Part shown: piece by piece, positions 28,836 to 35,416 of the stretch
How positions within the stretch are numbered: the first letter of the stretch is position 1
How the letters are laid out: every line of letters begins with the position of its first letter
Assembly: GCF_946479885.1 (NCBI RefSeq)
Contig: NZ_CAMLHM010000028.1
Span: 1 to 48,994 of the forward strand
Length of the DNA stretch: 48,994 nucleotides
Source of the DNA: an uncultured Devosia sp.
GTDB lineage: Bacteria > Pseudomonadota > Alphaproteobacteria > Rhizobiales > Devosiaceae
Reading direction: 5' to 3'
Program-made: the position numbers and the translations under genes
The notes under the pieces: model-generated
Database searches by the model: none
What the model saw: only the letters and a program-made list of their open reading frames with translations
What the model was told of the DNA's origin: nothing

Positions 28836-29108
28836 CTAAGCGGCTTGATAGGCAGCGAACGAATAGACAAAGGCGAGCAGGTGGGCGGGATCGACGTGGG
28901 CGCCGATTTCAAGGCGGCGGGCCAGATAGTTGCCCTTGGCGCGCAGCTCGCTTGCGGTGGCGGGGATATAGGCGGCCAGCTCGGCAAAGGCGGTGCGCTC
29001 GGCTTCGGCTGCGGCTTCCGCGCCGGGGTCCGAAATGCTGCCCATGATCTGGGCGCGCAGCATCGCCTTGCTGTGCGTTGAAATGAGGGTGTCGAGGATA
29101 TGGCCCAC
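28836..29108 (-). CDS. Small Ala-rich hypothetical protein
   Basis: 90 residues, alanine-rich and helical (MGHILDTLISTHSKAMLRAQ; EAAAEAERTAFAELAAYIPA). Part of the small-gene operon, 12 bp before the next gene and 9 bp after the operon's first gene. No family recognised. Confidence 0.6.
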   Translation of the reverse strand: MGHILDTLISTHSKAMLRAQIMGSISDPGAEAAAEAERTAFAELAAYIPATASELRAKGNYLARRLEIGAHVDPAHLLAFVYSFAAYQAA

Positions 29109-29117
29109 GGTCGCGCC

Positions 29118-29417
29118 CTATGCCGCGATGGAATGGTTGAGGGCGGAAGCGCGGGAGTAGTCGGCGGGGGTCCAGCGGTCTTTCATCTGGAGGTCCAGCA
29201 ACTCGGCGCGGGCATCGGCCTTAGCAGGGTTGGCGATGGCCTCGGCGGCTTCCTCGGCGGCGAGCGCCACATAGAAAGCCAGCGTCTTGGCATCTTCCCA
29301 AGCCATGTGCAGGGCGGTGGCGAAATGCTTGCGAGAGAACTTTGCCAGTCCGATCAGCGCAGCGGTCTTGCGGTAGGAAGCCCAGGCGGCGCGGAGGATT
29401 TCGGAGCGGTCGAGCAT
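29118..29417 (-). CDS. First gene of the divergent small-gene operon, hypothetical
   Basis: 99 residues: MLDRSEILRAAWASYRKTAA, KFSRKHFATALHMAWEDAKT, then an Ala/Glu-rich helix and LQMKDRWTPADYSRASALNH. Its start lies a few bases from the CTAG-rich operator region, which also serves the XRE gene on the other strand. It is thus the leading gene of what would be the lytic or early operon. Function unknown. Confidence 0.65.
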   Translation of the reverse strand: MLDRSEILRAAWASYRKTAALIGLAKFSRKHFATALHMAWEDAKTLAFYVALAAEEAAEAIANPAKADARAELLDLQMKDRWTPADYSRASALNHSIAA

Positions 29418-29425
29418 GTCTGTCT

Positions 29426-29511
29426 CTAGCTAGCTAGGTTTGATCTCTAGTTAACTATAGACCATGCATTTCTCTTGCCGTCAACAGGCAACTAGGGATA
29501 GAACCTAGTTG
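29426..29511. promoter_or_regulatory. Divergent control region with three CTAG-based palindromes
   Basis: Between two divergent operons lie CTAGCTAGCTAGGTT (29426-29440), CTAGTTAACTATAG (29447-29460) and a perfect dyad CAACTAGG-N7-CCTAGTTG (29489-29511). All share AACTAG/CTAGTT-type half-sites. CTAG is rare in bacterial DNA, so clustering implies specific binding sites, most likely for the adjacent XRE regulator, in a lambda-like three-operator layout. Confidence 0.7.
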
Positions 29512-29533
29512 TCACAATTTGAGGGCTAATTTT

Positions 29534-29785
29534 ATGCTGACCACCGGAAACCAACTGAAGGCGGCGCGCGCGCTTGCCGGCGTCGAACAATCACGACTGG
29601 CAGAGTTGGCTGGCGTCAACGTCAACACCATCGGGGCAATGGAAAAGCGGGGCGCCGAAACGCTCACAAGCGGGTTGGACAAAATCCGCGCCGTGATGGT
29701 GGCGCTTGAGGGCTTAGGAATTGAGTTCTTGAACCACGGTCAGCCTGGGGTGCGCTTGGCTAAGTTCAAAGGTCATGGCGAATGA
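29534..29785 (+). CDS. XRE-family helix-turn-helix regulator
   Basis: 83 residues from the ATG at 29534, with GAGGG nine bases upstream. The HTH core is LKAARALAGVEQSRLAELAG followed by VNVNTIGAMEKRGAETLTSG. The short C-terminal part has no S24/LexA-type autopeptidase domain, so RecA-stimulated self-cleavage is not expected. It faces a divergent operon across a palindrome-rich operator region and overlaps the nuclease gene by four bases (ATGA). Likely the element's master or immunity repressor. Confidence 0.82.
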   Translation: MLTTGNQLKAARALAGVEQSRLAELAGVNVNTIGAMEKRGAETLTSGLDKIRAVMVALEGLGIEFLNHGQPGVRLAKFKGHGE

Positions 29786-30198
29786 TCGCACTTCGCCTTC
29801 TTGCCGCCGCGCTAGTGGCAGCGGCATTGGCAACACCCTCTCTGGCGCAAGAGTTCACTGCAAGGTTCGATATGTGTGGCTCGCATCGCCACACCTGCGT
29901 TGTGGACGGCGACACAATCTGGTTTGAGGGCGTGAATCTGAGGCTCGAGAGTTTCGACACGCCAGAGCCCCATACCGCCATATGTGGTGGCGCGGCGGAA
30001 GTTACCTTAGCGCGCCGCGCGAGTGCCCGGCTACTGGAGCTGCTGAATTCGAGTCCGTTCACGGTGCAGACTGGAGGCACCGACCGATATGGCCGAGTTC
30101 TGGCGACCATCCGAATTGCAGGCAGGGACGTTGGCGATATCCTCATTGACGAAGGGTTGGCTCGGCGGTGGCCCGATGGGCACGAGTGGTGGTGTTGA
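29782..30198 (+). CDS. Secreted thermonuclease-like (SNase) nuclease
   Basis: 138 residues with a clear Sec signal peptide (MIALRLLAAALVAAALATPSLAQ) and an SNase domain: CVVDGDTIWF, LRLESFDTPE and DRYGRVLATI. Residues equivalent to staphylococcal nuclease Arg35, Glu43 and Arg87 are present as Arg54, Glu62 and Arg105, so it should be active on DNA/RNA in the periplasm or outside, calcium-dependent by family. It is translationally coupled to the XRE gene, so it would be expressed in the integrated state. A cargo gene. Confidence 0.86.
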   Translation: MIALRLLAAALVAAALATPSLAQEFTARFDMCGSHRHTCVVDGDTIWFEGVNLRLESFDTPEPHTAICGGAAEVTLARRASARLLELLNSSPFTVQTGGTDRYGRVLATIRIAGRDVGDILIDEGLARRWPDGHEWWC

Positions 30199-30258
30199 GC
30201 CGCGAACATTTCGAAGCCGCCGGTAGGGCCGACAATTAACCGGCCGCGTCCGTCTCGT

Positions 30259-30287
30259 TTGACTTCCACCGTTAACAGGTCGTTAAG
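30259..30287 (+). promoter_or_regulatory. Candidate promoter for the excalibur/SH3 genes
   Basis: TTGACT at 30259-30264 and GTTAAG at 30282-30287 with a 17-bp spacer, 20 bp before the next gene's start. Pattern-based only. Confidence 0.35.
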
Positions 30288-30307
30288 TCATTCTGGGGGA
30301 CGAGTAA

Positions 30308-30793
30308 ATGAACAAGACACTGTTGATAATTGCAGTGGCGCCGCTGATTTTGCAGGCCTGCGCTGCTTCGCCAAAGACCTTCTATGCCAATCCCGCCTCG
30401 GTCAAAGACACGACGCTCTGTCGGACTTTCCTCGATGCAGCGGAGGCAGGGCAAGATCAGTTTGCTCAGGACACCGCCGCCGAGGCAATCAAACGCGGGC
30501 TGACACTGGAGCAGTGCCAGGACAAGGTTGCGAGGGAGAATGCCGTGCTTGCCGGCGTTGCGGTTGTGGCGGTCGGCGCAGCAGCTATAGCAGCGTGTTC
30601 CGGTGGCGGATGCTCGGGGTACTCGGCGCCCTACTCAGCCTATGGGTCTTCGGATGTTGATTGTTGGGGCGGGGGCGGCGATGGCCCCAACTACGTGCGG
30701 GGCCCGTTCGTACTGAGCACCCCAGATGTCCATGATCTGGATCGGGATGGCGACGGAATAGCCTGCGAGCCGTACCAGGATGCAGGTGCGTAG
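30308..30793 (+). CDS. Lipoprotein with C-terminal excalibur-type calcium motif
   Basis: 161 residues. The N terminus MNKTLLIIAVAPLILQACAA has a lipobox ending at Cys18. A helical segment (KDTTLCRTFLDAAEAGQDQF, then AIKRGLTLEQCQDKV) precedes a hydrophobic, Gly/Ala-rich stretch and a C-terminal DLDRDGDGIACEP. This is the DxDxDGxxCE loop of excalibur domains; the preceding half of the domain is divergent. Excalibur domains are often found with extracellular SNase nucleases, and an SNase gene lies 110 bp upstream. Probably outer-membrane anchored. Role unproven. Confidence 0.72.
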   Translation: MNKTLLIIAVAPLILQACAASPKTFYANPASVKDTTLCRTFLDAAEAGQDQFAQDTAAEAIKRGLTLEQCQDKVARENAVLAGVAVVAVGAAAIAACSGGGCSGYSAPYSAYGSSDVDCWGGGGDGPNYVRGPFVLSTPDVHDLDRDGDGIACEPYQDAGA

Positions 30794-30795
30794 CG

Positions 30796-30999
30796 ATGTT
30801 TGACAACTTCGCGAAATTGGTCGCTTCCGCCGCGCTTTTTTTGAGTATGTCGGTGCCCTCATTTGCTCAAGCGGACCGGGATTGCTCTGATTTCAGTTCG
30901 CAGCGGGAAGCGCAGGCTTTCTACGAACGCAGCGGCCCAGGCGATCCTCACGGGCTGGATCGGGACAATGACGGCGAGGCATGTGAGTCGTTGCCATAA
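30796..30999 (+). CDS. Secreted minimal excalibur-domain protein
   Basis: 67 residues: a signal peptide (LVASAALFLSMSVPSFAQA) and then essentially only an excalibur domain, from DCSDFSSQREAQAFYER through GPGDPHGLDRDNDGEACE. The paired Cys30 and Cys63 and the calcium-binding Asp55/57/59 are all present. It starts two bases after the previous stop, so the two are co-translated. Probably a periplasmic calcium-binding companion of the nuclease or of the lipoprotein; this is inferred from context. Confidence 0.82.
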   Translation: MFDNFAKLVASAALFLSMSVPSFAQADRDCSDFSSQREAQAFYERSGPGDPHGLDRDNDGEACESLP

Positions 31000-31031
31000 A
31001 TGCCATTTCATCAACTGGCGCTGGGGTGCCC

Positions 31032-31346
31032 ATGAGCGAGGGCAAGAAGTTTCGTTGGTTGAGCGTCCCAGGACTGCTCATAATGATGGTCGCATGCAGC
31101 GTCCTTGACGGCGATGACGACGATGACGAGGCCGCCTCGCCCCGTTCATTCGTTGTAACCGCCGAAGCCCTCAACGTTCGGGCATCGCCATCAGGCAATT
31201 CGGCGGTCGTTGGCCGAGCCACGCGGGGCACCGAGTTCGTGCCTTCGCAGGTATCTGGCGCATGGTATGGCGTTCCAATGTCAGATGGCACCACGGGTTG
31301 GCTCCATGGTGACTATGTGGCCGCCTCAACAAAGTCTAGGCCGTAA
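31032..31346 (+). CDS. SH3b-domain lipoprotein
   Basis: 104 residues from the ATG at 31032. The N-terminal hydrophobic stretch ending MMVACSV is a probable lipobox. A DDDDDEAA acidic linker leads to a bacterial SH3 domain (FVVTAEALNVRASPSGNSAVV, WYGVPMSDGTTGWLHGDYV). SH3b domains bind cell-wall peptides or other envelope ligands. It is last in the plus-strand cargo group, 32 bp after the excalibur gene. Confidence 0.78.
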   Translation: MSEGKKFRWLSVPGLLIMMVACSVLDGDDDDDEAASPRSFVVTAEALNVRASPSGNSAVVGRATRGTEFVPSQVSGAWYGVPMSDGTTGWLHGDYVAASTKSRP

Positions 31347-31369
31347 CCTGGTGTGGCGGTAACGCGGAT

Positions 31370-31666
31370 TCACTTCCCTCGCAACTTCGCGGAACCATGA
31401 CCTTGATGTTCGCTGAGAGTGCCAGCGGATTCGTGCACTACCTCGCCTGAATCGATCATCGTGACGCGTTCTTCGTACCTGTCCCTCCGCTTGTCGAGCA
31501 CCCTGACGACTCTCGCCAAAAGCCCTTCATGGGAGTGTTGTGGTTTTATGTCGTTTTGCAGTTGGTAGAACCAACGCCTCTTTCCCGCGGGTGGGTGCGC
31601 TTTAGCGCGAAAGCCGACTTCCGCCTGGCTCTGCACGTCTATTTTGACCTTATACTGCTTGGGCAT
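31370..31666 (-). CDS. Hypothetical protein, convergent with the cargo group
   Basis: 98 residues (MPKQYKVKIDVQSQAEVGFR ...), charged and without signal or membrane segments; AAGGAG lies just upstream of the ATG. WFYQLQNDIKPQHSHEG and RRDRYEERVTMIDSGE suggest a small beta-rich basic protein. It may be RNA- or DNA-binding, but no family is recognised. It converges with the SH3b gene and diverges from the following plus-strand gene. Confidence 0.6.
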   Translation of the reverse strand: MPKQYKVKIDVQSQAEVGFRAKAHPPAGKRRWFYQLQNDIKPQHSHEGLLARVVRVLDKRRDRYEERVTMIDSGEVVHESAGTLSEHQGHGSAKLRGK

Positions 31667-31760
31667 GTGCCACTCCTTGGAAGCGTTCCCATTGAGCTGA
31701 GCCTAGCGCTGGTGGGCGGACAAGTCACGACCAACAGTCCAATGGAGGAAGCGGTACAAA

Positions 31761-32573
31761 ATGAAAATCCATCCAAGCGCGAAGGCCGGTTTGCCCGCTG
31801 GCAAAGCGCGGCAGATAAACTCGCAACTAGTAGAAGCTCGCGCCCAATCGAAAACGCTGCCCCGCAGACAGGCAATCCTAAGTGGCATCTTCTTTGCAGC
31901 CCAGCGGATGGGCGGTCGCGTCGCGGGAAATGAAGATGGCGCGCACATTTCATTTGGAATGCAGACCCTAGAATGCCGGCTGGTCGAGCGACTGCGGAAG
32001 GTTCGCCTGCCCTTGGGCAGGCTTGACCTGACCTATCACACACCGCAGTTCCATCGAGGCTATCGGGTTGGGTTCGAAGTGACTGGCGTCCTGGCTTTCG
32101 AGATTGACACCTACCTCAGGGCGCAAGTTCAGCAAATTTGGCAGGAGACACCGGAAGCGCCACTTGAGAAGATGGTGTCAGACATTGCAGACGCGCTCAG
32201 GAGGGGTGCTGCCGTCCGCCAGGCATGGGATGACGAAGACTCGGACAGGGTAGCATTCGCGGCTCGGGAAAAAGCGCTCCGGCGGAAAGCCGAACGCGAA
32301 GCAGAAATCGACCATGCCCGCTGGGATTTGTTGGTACAACTTGCCACGAAAACGAATGATGTGCAGTCGGTCAGGGACTACATCCACACGTTGATAGGGG
32401 ATGGCGTTGACGACCCGGATGCTGTGATTGGGGACCGCACTCTAAGCCAATGGCTCGAATGGGTGGACTTGGTCTTAGAACGACGTGGCGGGCAGCAGGG
32501 CTTAGTAGCACTGTTTCGCAAGCTTCACTCAGTTGAGAGTGACTTTGGCCTATCCGGCAGCAGTCCTGGCTAG
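31761..32573 (+). CDS. Hypothetical cytoplasmic protein with charged coiled-coil segment
   Basis: 270 residues. The N-terminal third is basic; the middle has LECRLVERLRKVRLPLGRLD and YRVGFEVTGVLAFEIDTYLR. A strongly charged helix follows (FAAREKALRRKAEREAEIDH), then helical repeats (VRDYIHTLIGDG; LSQWLEWVDLVLERRGGQQG). This layout resembles a widespread but uncharacterised family in proteobacterial islands that often lies near other cargo or defence genes. GGAGG lies 12 bases before the start. It converges on the serine protease gene. Confidence 0.7.
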   Translation: MKIHPSAKAGLPAGKARQINSQLVEARAQSKTLPRRQAILSGIFFAAQRMGGRVAGNEDGAHISFGMQTLECRLVERLRKVRLPLGRLDLTYHTPQFHRGYRVGFEVTGVLAFEIDTYLRAQVQQIWQETPEAPLEKMVSDIADALRRGAAVRQAWDDEDSDRVAFAAREKALRRKAEREAEIDHARWDLLVQLATKTNDVQSVRDYIHTLIGDGVDDPDAVIGDRTLSQWLEWVDLVLERRGGQQGLVALFRKLHSVESDFGLSGSSPG

Positions 32574-32619
32574 CATCGCTTGGCAGGCCTATGCTCGCGA
32601 TTCCCAGCGGAGTGGCCGC

Positions 32620-33519
32620 CTACCCTGCGACTATCCAGTTGGCACCGATAGCATTCTCGATAAGCTTTATGGTACTCGTTCGTGCAAACGTGGCCACGAA
32701 GGAATGATGTACGCTCAGGATGTCTTCTTGGAGATCCTGGTCGGTCTCAATCGCACTTACGTTAAGACCGAGCGCTACGCATTTGTCGATGAGGAAATGG
32801 TGTGAGTGCTCGGTCGTGCCGTTGTAGTCCATCAGGTGCTGCATAACCTGCGCAGCTTTGCCTTCGGCGCCCTCACCCGCGAGCATATTTGCCGCAAGCC
32901 AAGCCCCGACCATGTCACGGGTCCCAGCCACTGAGCGCTCGCAATCTAGAATGAATGCCGGAGGGTACTTCGCAAAGACCTGCTGCCATACGATTTGCTT
33001 GAGAGGTTCTGCCTTAATTTCCGCAATGGCCCTGTCCACCTCGCCTAGAACGCCCATGGCAGGATGCCCCTTCACTTGCGGGTCAGTGGGACCCAGGCAG
33101 GAGTGCTTGCCCATGAGGATTTCACGCCCAGCGCATGCGATCATGGTACCCGCGGACATCGCCATGTGCGGAACTATGACCCGGATGTCTGGACCAAACA
33201 TCTTGTAAAGGTATTCGACAATCGCTCGTGCAGCTTCAACGCCGCCACCAGGCGTATGAATTATGAGGTCCAAGCCTCGTGTGCGGTCCACGTTGTGGAC
33301 CACGGCCATAAGGCCATTCATATCAAGGTCGCTGATTGCACATTCAGGATGCACACGCCCATCAGGCGTACGCTTCTGCAGAAATCCTGAATAGTAGGCA
33401 ATAACCGTTCGGCCAACCCGAGCTTCGAGTGCCTTCAAGTACTTCTGACGGACCTGATCGCAAGCAGTTTCAGGTTGTAGACCATCAATCTCGCGATTGA
33501 TCTCGTTCCAAGTCGGCAT
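32620..33519 (-). CDS. SDH_sah / ClpP-fold serine protease
   Basis: 299 residues resembling the serine dehydrogenase proteinase (SDH_sah) branch of the ClpP/crotonase-like peptidases. Key parts: LDLIIHTPGGGVEAARAIVE (substrate groove), VIVPHMAMSAGTMIACAG with the likely nucleophile Ser122, and KHSCLGPTDPQ just after. No signal peptide or transmembrane helix is evident, so it acts in the cytoplasm. Its start overlaps the end of a 62-residue gene by 35 bp, forming a two-gene unit. Proteases of this fold in prophage cargo positions may serve defence or repressor control; neither is shown. Confidence 0.8.
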   Translation of the reverse strand: MPTWNEINREIDGLQPETACDQVRQKYLKALEARVGRTVIAYYSGFLQKRTPDGRVHPECAISDLDMNGLMAVVHNVDRTRGLDLIIHTPGGGVEAARAIVEYLYKMFGPDIRVIVPHMAMSAGTMIACAGREILMGKHSCLGPTDPQVKGHPAMGVLGEVDRAIAEIKAEPLKQIVWQQVFAKYPPAFILDCERSVAGTRDMVGAWLAANMLAGEGAEGKAAQVMQHLMDYNGTTEHSHHFLIDKCVALGLNVSAIETDQDLQEDILSVHHSFVATFARTSTIKLIENAIGANWIVAG

Positions 33520-33673
33520 GTTCTGGCAACGTGTATGAGCGAATTGTTATGGGAGTGAACTCCCCGTAGCCAGAAAAACCATTTGGCTCAAGACCAAATG
33601 CAGTAATGTCGATGGGGGGAACGGCATTTAGTTCAATGCCGACTTCGCGCAGTGACTCTTCGCGTTCAGTCAT
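33485..33673 (-). CDS. Small protein overlapping the serine protease gene
   Basis: 62 residues from the ATG at 33673, with GGAGAGG just upstream. Sequence begins MTEREESLREVGIELNAVPP and continues ITAFGLEPNGFSGYGEFTPI. It is acidic and too short for a recognised family. Its 3' end overlaps the protease start by 35 bp in another frame, which suggests translational coupling and a functional pair (partner, inhibitor or substrate). Confidence 0.6.
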   Translation of the reverse strand: MTEREESLREVGIELNAVPPIDITAFGLEPNGFSGYGEFTPITIRSYTLPEHADLERDQSRD

Positions 33674-33842
33674 AGCCCTCTCCAAATCAGCAGAACATGC
33701 GGCGGAATTGCTTGGGCGTATCATGACAGCATTCTCCCGTCAATTTCCCCGCTCAATCCGAATTGGATCGGAAATGTTCCGAATGATGCCGGAAAACGCG
33801 TTCACAAATCGTTAACGAATTTCTTGGCCGGCGCAATTGTCT

Positions 33843-34349
33843 TCAACCGAGGTCGGCCACCCCGCTGCCTAGTCGGCGCGCGTGAAGCTCTTTCGAAATG
33901 TTGGCCACGAGGGTCTTGACCTGTGGCGGCAAGGTCTCCGCTTTCAACTCGCTCTGATATAGCAACGTCAGCGAGCGCTGCATTTGCCGGAGATAAGCCG
34001 TGCTCTCAGTCATGAGGCTATTGGGCGGCGGCATGACGAGGATGCGCGCGACGATCATATCTATCTCGCCGTCCACGTCGCGCGGCGGCGGCGTCACCAC
34101 TGCGTCCCACCAGGCCCTAGTTGCCATGTCTGCCGCATGCTGCTTGTCGTTTGCTGGTGCGCCAATGTCGAACCAGCCCGGCCAGCTCACGGACCAACGC
34201 CAGCGGGGAACACCAACTTCATTTCCCACGCTCATCTTGCCGGCAAAGACGACCTCGGCGAAGCGGTCCATGTGGAGCGAGCCCATAGGATAGGCTACGA
34301 ACCGGTTCTTGCTGTTATCCCTGAACCACTTCAGGCGTGGGGGCTCCAC
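33843..34349 (-). CDS. Hypothetical protein under LexA-type control
   Basis: 168 residues starting at a GTG (34349): MEPPRLKWFRDNSKNRFVAY. The middle is Trp-rich (RWRWSVSWPGWFDIGAPAND, then ATRAWWDAVVTPPP) and the C-terminal part helical. No signal, HTH or enzyme motif is seen. Overlapping GTTC-N7-GTTC boxes end 10 bp before the start, so it should be induced by DNA damage. Since the element's XRE repressor lacks a self-cleavage domain, an SOS-induced antirepressor is an attractive role, by analogy with LexA-controlled antirepressors of Gifsy-like prophages. That is inference. Confidence 0.68.
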   Translation of the reverse strand: MEPPRLKWFRDNSKNRFVAYPMGSLHMDRFAEVVFAGKMSVGNEVGVPRWRWSVSWPGWFDIGAPANDKQHAADMATRAWWDAVVTPPPRDVDGEIDMIVARILVMPPPNSLMTESTAYLRQMQRSLTLLYQSELKAETLPPQVKTLVANISKELHARRLGSGVADLG

Positions 34350-34358
34350 GATAGACTC

Positions 34359-34390
34359 GTTCCGTCATTGTTCTCATTCTGTTCTCGTTC
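34359..34390 (-). promoter_or_regulatory. Overlapping alphaproteobacterial LexA (SOS) boxes
   Basis: GTTC occurs at 34359, 34370 and 34381, each spaced so that GTTC-N7-GTTC is formed twice in succession, plus a fourth GTTC at 34387. GTTC-N7-GTTC is the established LexA box of alphaproteobacteria. It lies directly upstream of the minus-strand gene at 33843-34349. Confidence 0.8.
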
Positions 34391-34465
34391 CGAGCACCAG
34401 GAAGAGTCAAGCATTGACGGCGATCAAATATGGCGCATGTCGGGTGGGTGCCCCGGTGTCGCCCG

Positions 34466-35416
34466 TCAGCAGTTGTTCAGGGACCATAGGCCGGCGCTGG
34501 TGTAGTTCTGCGTCCGCAACAGCGAGGCGGCGCCCGATCCGGTGATGCCTTTGCTGCCGGCGATGAAATTGCCGCTCATCATGTTTCGGCCGCTTCCGGA
34601 AACGTCAACAGCAGCGTCAACAATGCCGTCATGTATGCCAATCCCTTGGCAACCGTTCAGGAGGATTCTGCCCAGCGTGTCGCCGTCGCCGTAGAAATGG
34701 CAGGCGTCAAAGGTGAACCCGTTTGTCACCAGCGAGGCGCTGAGATTGTAGTTGGTGTTGTGGTTGATGTTCACGCCATGGAAGCCGCCATGGCCGTGGT
34801 TTGAGCCGGCGCCCAGCACAACGCCGTTCACGTTGTCCACAATGTTCCCGCCATTGATGCGGGTGTTGCCGCCATGGATCACGGCCGGGTAGATGTTTCC
34901 TATCGCCTCGATGCTCGAAATCAGGGAATATTCGCACCCGGCGGCGGCTGCGACCACAAGCCCTTGATAGTTTTCCGCCAGCATCAGGCTATCAATCTTG
35001 AGGGTATCGCCTCGGTATGGCCCGGCGCTCGATCCGGTGATTTCCACGCCGCGCCCCTTGAACAGCTTTGCGGTCAAACGCTGGACATAGCCGCGGTTAC
35101 TGCTGAGAACGCGAAGCGCGCCTTCCCCGGTGCTGGCCTCGGTCGTTAGGTGGCCTTCACAGATCAGATGGCCCAGGATCGCCCAATCGCTGATGCCATT
35201 CGCCTGCAAAATTGGCGAAGTGTCATTGTCGTGAATGAGCCGGGCGCCTTCCGATATCCATGTCTTGCCTGAGGCAAGGTCAATGGTGGAAGCTAGGCGG
35301 TATGTCCCGGAAGGGATAACGATGGCATCGTCCGCCAACTGCGCAGCGAGAAAGGCGGACGTGTCATTGGTCAGCCCGTCGCCAACCGCGCCATGAGCCT
35401 GAACTGAGGTTGTCAC
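34466..35416 (-). CDS. Right-handed beta-helix tailspike-like protein
   Basis: 316 residues. MTTSVQAHGAVGDGLTNDTS is the N-terminal signature of pectate-lyase-3/GH28-like phage spike proteins (a GDGxTNDT motif). It is followed by IVIPSGTYRLASTIDLASGK and repeated beta-helix rungs (INGGNIVDNVNGVVLGAG; GGFHGVNINHNTNY). Such spikes bind and sometimes cut host surface polysaccharide. It overlaps the tail-fibre gene by four bases and is the last virion-type gene of the minus-strand operon. Its C-terminal end (SAGLWSLNNC) is short, without a trimerisation chaperone. Confidence 0.82.
   Translation of the reverse strand: MTTSVQAHGAVGDGLTNDTSAFLAAQLADDAIVIPSGTYRLASTIDLASGKTWISEGARLIHDNDTSPILQANGISDWAILGHLICEGHLTTEASTGEGALRVLSSNRGYVQRLTAKLFKGRGVEITGSSAGPYRGDTLKIDSLMLAENYQGLVVAAAAGCEYSLISSIEAIGNIYPAVIHGGNTRINGGNIVDNVNGVVLGAGSNHGHGGFHGVNINHNTNYNLSASLVTNGFTFDACHFYGDGDTLGRILLNGCQGIGIHDGIVDAAVDVSGSGRNMMSGNFIAGSKGITGSGAASLLRTQNYTSAGLWSLNNC

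Noticed and set aside
32533..32805. A 90-codon plus-strand frame at the end of the serine protease gene
   Set aside because: Antisense to the conserved protease; no independent support.
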